Assembly (NCBI GenBank): GCA_002373085.1
Contig: DFJP01000037.1
Span: 1 to 10,234, forward strand
DNA length: 10,234 nucleotides
Origin: Caryophanales bacterium UBA3668
GTDB lineage: Bacteria; Bacillota_I; Bacilli_A; RFN20; CAG-826
Direction of reading: 5' to 3'
The notes under the pieces were generated by a model, which ran no database searches, had not been told where the DNA came from, and worked only from the letters and a program-made list of their open reading frames with translations. This document shows positions 7,901 to 10,234 of this stretch, in pieces (the first letter of the stretch is position 1; each line of letters opens with the position of its first letter). A program made the translations under genes and the position numbers.

Positions 7901-8127
7901 AAAATATCACCGCAGCTTCATATAACTATGGAGGATGCTTCGCTGGTGAAATTAGATCTGGCGGATATTTAGAGAACGTTGTTTTTGTTAACTGTAAGAC
8001 TTATTCCGCTAACGAAGTGGATTACACAATTGATGATGTTGTCCAAGGAAGAGTTGCCGCTGTTAGTGCTGGCACCTTTGTTGGAGTTACATATAACGGC
8101 ACTGCTGTTGGATTGGTAGGTAAATAA
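4984..8127 (+). CDS. Large surface lipoprotein with Ig-like domains and two GLUG regions
   Basis: This 1047-residue protein has a lipoprotein signal peptide (lipobox AVSSC, anchor Cys19) and no membrane segment or sortase signal after it. By eye the order is as follows. Two related Ig/cadherin-like units (about 25-106 and 107-192) each have a 'TTGEITF/MSGRISY' strand. An X2-like beta module follows (196-285, with INPSFVQSFATGENTLKI). A first GLUG region (288-536) has four repeats starting at Gly378, 409, 441 and 467. Two Big_2-like Ig domains come next (544-636 and 637-738), then an unassigned beta-rich stretch (739-847) and a second GLUG region (848-1047). GLUG regions are thought to fold as right-handed beta-helices and occur in adhesins and large surface proteins. 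No catalytic motif was recognised. Set between transporter genes, it may bind glycan or attach the cell to its substrate. That function is inference; the surface location and domain types are well supported. Confidence 0.8.
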   Translation: MRKHLFFTFTLLALAVSSCNSNSAPKQVLSFAKDQYLIHSGERVTVEQNYSGVIYSFAGTVPYETTLNKTTGEITFTTNTPNYSQVILTASYNELQSDQAIVTLLQNSVTTELVFHTPIKNIIDGDYILVTSLNNTAITYSLENPVTGVSIDSMSGRISYNSAAIEGSEFTVVASSAGVSAKETYYVAVSNLAKSKTKLQSIEVGSENPATYILDFDDVPSGTEESIIGLMNDKKYAEPNEYSYDKSTHTLVINPSFVQSFATGENTLKIITSRNIISVELILVTKFIRTAEDLQAINKNRASLGGYYILENDIDLTDYLSKGGEGYNDNRGWNQIGIYHDLEEDPTRDSFTGTFDGNGHIISGYFEERADDLAHNEGLFGYVTNQGVIKNTGFVGSKTRKTIGRNFIGGFVGFNEGTIKNCWSDVNISNKHEDKIFHSVGAFAGANTGIIDSCYTIGLAEGDNLVGAFVGKNYGDITNCYSYHNTVKDFCGTQITGSHEGCLVFESLGDMKNFDYSAHFDNGAWTFNIGEVPTLKHNIDINFVNGLQINNKVTDIYKGEVVDIDVTIHPNALHDDYINLVQYSFSTSSGNDGGIVQDGNRFMTSNATVDEFYVTATLDVGVYHHSVSKTFHIYQQIESLTLVDDLPNYVEPGKQYAFNVNIVPATAPQDMTWTILDGEDDSHRTTKPGRFAFFTGNVLTIKEEMMNFRSKDPVRTFEVKGTAKNGMSVTKTLTLKKIHYLSDTYSVTQEGDHITQRVINVYKDSEDTHIQFTLPGNAEMANMTVSRFSNKIYDYSRSGHTIKIPVKYVKDIPNRQLTFTFRCGTGDSQVIYRGYACYIDHNRYTLSDVSGQYIALGSKEDFYSHFRMKLDDTDTSKYENYKKTFVLTNDIDFEGDSELVAIGYHSTSYTDALHAFEGTIYGFGHTIKNASFKWSERYFFAGASDPTKRADPNTYRVGFFGYFSGKIYDVVFENITAASYNYGGCFAGEIRSGGYLENVVFVNCKTYSANEVDYTIDDVVQGRVAAVSAGTFVGVTYNGTAVGLVGK
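5056..5557 (+). repeat. Two tandem Ig/cadherin-like units in the GLUG lipoprotein
   Basis: Residues 25-106 and 107-192 share a pattern. An opening beta-rich half leads to a strand of the type 'T-L-N-K-T-T-G-E-I-T-F' or 'S-I-D-S-M-S-G-R-I-S-Y', followed by a strand ending in a short alternating hydrophobic run. This resembles putative Ig (He_PIG) or cadherin-like repeats. The similarity is at protein level only; the DNA is diverged. Confidence 0.5.
6115..6441 (+). repeat. Four tandem GLUG repeats, first GLUG region
   Basis: Repeats begin with GLFGYV, GGFVGFN, GAFAGAN and GAFVGKN, spaced 31, 32 and 26 residues apart. Each continues as 'G-x-I-x-[ND]-[CST]'; three of the four carry Cys at the same place (IKNCWS, IDSCYT, ITNCYS), so the cysteines may stack along the helix. 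The region closes with the typical 'W-x-F-x-x-G-x-x-P-x-L' (AWTFNIGEVPTL, around residue 530). Confidence 0.8.
7525..8124 (+). repeat. Second GLUG region at the C-terminus
   Basis: Residues 848-1047 repeat the plan of the first GLUG region. They run from a 'FVLTNDIDF' entry strand (compare YILENDIDL earlier) to 'FEGTIYGFGHTIKN' (compare FTGTFDGNGHIISG), then GLUG-like strands VGFFGYFSGKIYDVVFEN and GGCFAGEI. The copies are diverged, so the duplication is old. The protein ends inside this region with no anchor. Confidence 0.65.
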
Positions 8128-8130
8128 AAT

Positions 8131-10074
8131 ATGAAAAAGATATTTAAATTAGTTTTACCTTTATCAATCATTTCTCTAGTGGCTACTGGATTATCTTTAT
8201 CCACCGTAAAATTCCAATATAAGCGAGTTCTTGCGGGTGAAATAGGTGATTATGGTGATGCAACTAGACTCCAAAGCATGACTTTTTATGGTGACACAAA
8301 AACGCAAATGGGTTTCTGCTGGACAACCACTAACGCGACTAGTACCGACTTACAAGTATTAGAAAAATCTATTTATGATAATTCAACTGGATTTGATGAT
8401 CCAGTAGTGGAAAATAGCATTAAATATTTCACTGGTACAATTGAAGGAAGCCCAATCGCTGGAGATGGCTTTATTCATCGCGCTGCCGCAAAAAGATTAA
8501 CTCCTGATACCGAATATGTTTATCGCTTTGGTGATGAACAACTTAATAGATGGTGTGAAGTTGGTTCTTTTAAAACAAGTGCGAACAATAACCGTAACTT
8601 CTCCTTCTTACATATTTCTGATCCTCAAGGAGATAACGAATTACATTACGAATCTTATCATCAGTTATTAACTGATATGCAATTAAAATGTGAACCAGAA
8701 TGGATTGCTTTAACTGGCGATATCACTGATGATTCCCATTTTGGTGGAACCATTGATTTACACGAATGGGAATTAGCCTTAACTGAGCAGTGGTCAGTAT
8801 TTAAAGATTATCCAGTTGCTGCAGTTAGTGGTAACCATGATGGAGCGCTTCACGCTTTCCATTCTCGTTTCAACTATGACATTCCTAGTGGAAGTGATAC
8901 TTCTACTGGTGATTATTATTCATTTGATTATCAAGGAGTTCACTTCACCTGTATTAATAGCAATGACACTCTTAATCCAAAAGATCCAAATACCACCGGT
9001 ATTAGTGAGACTCAACTTAATTGGATTAAAAATGATTTAGCTGCACACGAAAATGATAAGTTTCTTATCGTGATGATGCATAAAGGTTTGTTCGATTCTG
9101 GTGGTCACTCTTGTAACGATGATAGAAGTGATTACGATATTGAACAAATGAGAAGACAGTTATGTCCATTATTTACTCAATATGGGGTTGATTTAGTTTT
9201 AGAAGGACATGACCACTTATATTCGCTTTCTTACCCAATGGTCGCAGATGAATATGTTGGACAAGAAAACTATTATCGCGTTGATAGAGGTTATAAATAT
9301 TCCTATAGGAATTATGGCACTGAAGAAGATTATCAAAATGTTTATACCTTCTCTAACTTAAAAGGAACATTCTATTTCAACACTGGTACCGCTAGTGGAC
9401 AAAAATATTACGCACCTATTATTGGAGGAGCGTTAGAAGATTATATCTTTGATACTTCTAACCCAAATCAAAAGATGTTCACAATGGTGGAAGTCTTAGA
9501 TGAAGTTATTATCCTTAAGACATATACATGCACCTCTACTAAAACAGAGTTATATAACATCTATGCAATCGCTAAAGACACAGAAGGTACACCTGCTCAA
9601 GAACAATCTGAATATGACACTGATTTTGAGATTGAAGGAAGTTATTCATTTAATTACTTATTCTCTAGATATAACCACACCTCTAATGTCGTGATGAAGA
9701 GTCAAAAACTTATCAACGCTGAAGCTGATTTAGCAGGTAAGTTTATTGGAACATTTACTTGTGATGGAGGAGTTGGCACAAGCATTTGTCAACTTTATAG
9801 AACTGGTAAAGTAGTGATGAACACTGAACTCGTCTTTGAAAACGAAAAAGTCACATTTGCCACTGAAGGTAGTTGGCATATGGAGAATAACGAACTACTT
9901 ATTACTATCGTTGATGAAAAGGGTGCTAATGTTAATCATCGTGCAACCTTAGTAAATACTAAAAAAGCTAATACAGGATTAATCCTTGGATTATCTATCC
10001 CTGGAGGAATTGTTGTTATCGGCGGTATTGCAGTAGCAATCTTCTTCTACATGAAGAAAAAGAAAGCAAAATAA
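8131..10074 (+). CDS. Secreted purple-acid-phosphatase-like metallophosphoesterase with C-terminal membrane anchor
   Basis: The 647-residue product is predicted to hydrolyse phosphate mono- or diesters outside the cell. The N-terminus (KK, then a hydrophobic core to about 25) is a signal peptide or anchor without a lipobox. Residues about 45-150 match the FN3-like N-terminal domain of purple acid phosphatases (HRAAAKRLTPDTEYVYRFGD, then WCEVGSFKT). The calcineurin-like catalytic domain shows all five metal-site blocks: HISDPQ (Asp164), GDITDD (Asp197), GNHDG (Asn235, His236), MMHKG (His317) and GHDH (His360, His362). The block-2 Tyr that colours true purple acid phosphatases is Asp200 here. 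A small lipocalin-like beta domain (about 535-605) follows, then one membrane helix (about 618-637) and a Lys-rich tail MKKKKKAK, so the enzyme faces outward. It starts three bases after the lipoprotein stop with only a weak AGGT (8118-8121), so coupled translation is likely. Its substrate is unknown. Confidence 0.88.
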   Translation: MKKIFKLVLPLSIISLVATGLSLSTVKFQYKRVLAGEIGDYGDATRLQSMTFYGDTKTQMGFCWTTTNATSTDLQVLEKSIYDNSTGFDDPVVENSIKYFTGTIEGSPIAGDGFIHRAAAKRLTPDTEYVYRFGDEQLNRWCEVGSFKTSANNNRNFSFLHISDPQGDNELHYESYHQLLTDMQLKCEPEWIALTGDITDDSHFGGTIDLHEWELALTEQWSVFKDYPVAAVSGNHDGALHAFHSRFNYDIPSGSDTSTGDYYSFDYQGVHFTCINSNDTLNPKDPNTTGISETQLNWIKNDLAAHENDKFLIVMMHKGLFDSGGHSCNDDRSDYDIEQMRRQLCPLFTQYGVDLVLEGHDHLYSLSYPMVADEYVGQENYYRVDRGYKYSYRNYGTEEDYQNVYTFSNLKGTFYFNTGTASGQKYYAPIIGGALEDYIFDTSNPNQKMFTMVEVLDEVIILKTYTCTSTKTELYNIYAIAKDTEGTPAQEQSEYDTDFEIEGSYSFNYLFSRYNHTSNVVMKSQKLINAEADLAGKFIGTFTCDGGVGTSICQLYRTGKVVMNTELVFENEKVTFATEGSWHMENNELLITIVDEKGANVNHRATLVNTKKANTGLILGLSIPGGIVVIGGIAVAIFFYMKKKKAK

Positions 10075-10076
10075 TT

Positions 10077-10081
10077 GGAGG
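10077..10081 (+). promoter_or_regulatory. Ribosome binding site of the ABC ATPase gene
   Basis: GGAGG sits eight bases before the ATG at 10090, in the 15-base gap after the phosphoesterase stop codon. It is an ideal Shine-Dalgarno sequence and fixes the start. The gap is too short for a separate promoter or terminator. Confidence 0.85.
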
Positions 10082-10089
10082 CTAACTAC

Positions 10090-10234
10090 ATGACTAGTTT
10101 ACGCTTAGAACATATTTACAAAGTCTATCAAGGAAAGAAAAAAGGACAAGAAGTCGCTGCAGTTAATGACTTTAACTTAGAGAGCAACAAAAAAGAATTT
10201 ATCGTCTTTGTTGGTCCTTCTGGATGTGGTAAAT
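10090..10234 (+). CDS. Carbohydrate ABC transporter ATP-binding protein, MsmX/UgpC-like (N-terminus only)
   Basis: Only 48 codons lie in the window. The translation begins MTSLRLEHIYKVYQG, continues with VAAVNDFNL, and reaches EFIVFVGPSGCGK, the Walker A motif (residues 42-48), where the window ends. This start is typical of the MsmX/UgpC/MalK ATPases that power CUT1 sugar importers, which are usually about 360-370 residues long with a C-terminal OB-type regulatory domain. The protein would sit on the inner face of the membrane, docked on the EAA loops of the two permeases, and drive uptake by ATP hydrolysis. Its place at the far end of the operon, about 5 kb after the permeases, is less usual than direct adjacency. 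The missing part is due to the window edge, not to a broken gene. Confidence 0.9.
   Translation, partial: MTSLRLEHIYKVYQGKKKGQEVAAVNDFNLESNKKEFIVFVGPSGCGK

Noticed and set aside
8022..8204. Minus-strand open frame across the lipoprotein/phosphoesterase junction
   Set aside because: It overlaps the end of one confident gene and the signal peptide of the next, and has no domain or ribosome binding site of its own.
4984..10074. GLUG and phosphoesterase genes as a recently inserted mobile cassette
   Set aside because: No flanking repeats, integrase or change in base or codon style was visible, and the junctions are tight (4-base overlap, 3-base gap, 15-base gap with a normal ribosome binding site).

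Overview
The window is AT-rich DNA with dense gene packing, strong GGAGG-type ribosome binding sites, three lipobox lipoproteins and no LPXTG anchors or outer-membrane proteins. This points to a low-GC monoderm bacterium of the Firmicutes/Bacilli type, plausibly an uncultured gut lineage near Erysipelotrichia or RF39. The taxon is inference. All Trp codons I checked are TGG and one gene ends in a TGA that overlaps the next ATG, so the standard bacterial code fits.

Layout. On the minus strand (34-1446) lies a lipoprotein sugar-binding protein of an ABC importer. A 193-bp divergent intergenic region (1447-1639) holds a promoter for each side and several A/T-rich palindromes, one of them a perfect 7-1-7. 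On the plus strand, one apparently uninterrupted operon runs from 1640 past the right edge: a GH16 glycanase lipoprotein with a C-terminal carbohydrate-binding-like domain (1640-3100), two CUT1-type sugar permeases (3103-4095 and 4097-4987), a 1047-residue surface lipoprotein with Ig-like domains and two GLUG regions (4984-8127), a secreted membrane-anchored purple-acid-phosphatase-like metallophosphoesterase (8131-10074), and the first 48 codons of an MsmX/UgpC-like ABC ATPase (from 10090, cut by the window end). Gaps are -4 to 15 nt and no internal terminator is visible.

How the genes may work together. Binding protein, two permeases and ATPase make a complete carbohydrate ABC importer. The GH16 enzyme would cut a beta-linked polysaccharide at the cell surface, and the binding protein would pass oligosaccharides to the permeases. 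The GLUG protein could hold the cell to the glycan or to a surface, and the phosphoesterase could remove phosphate or phosphodiester groups outside the cell. The locus therefore reads as a small Gram-positive-type polysaccharide utilisation locus with two unusual passengers between the permeases and the ATPase. The role of those two proteins, and the link to a phosphate-bearing glycan, are inference. No mobile elements, RNA genes or CRISPR arrays were seen.
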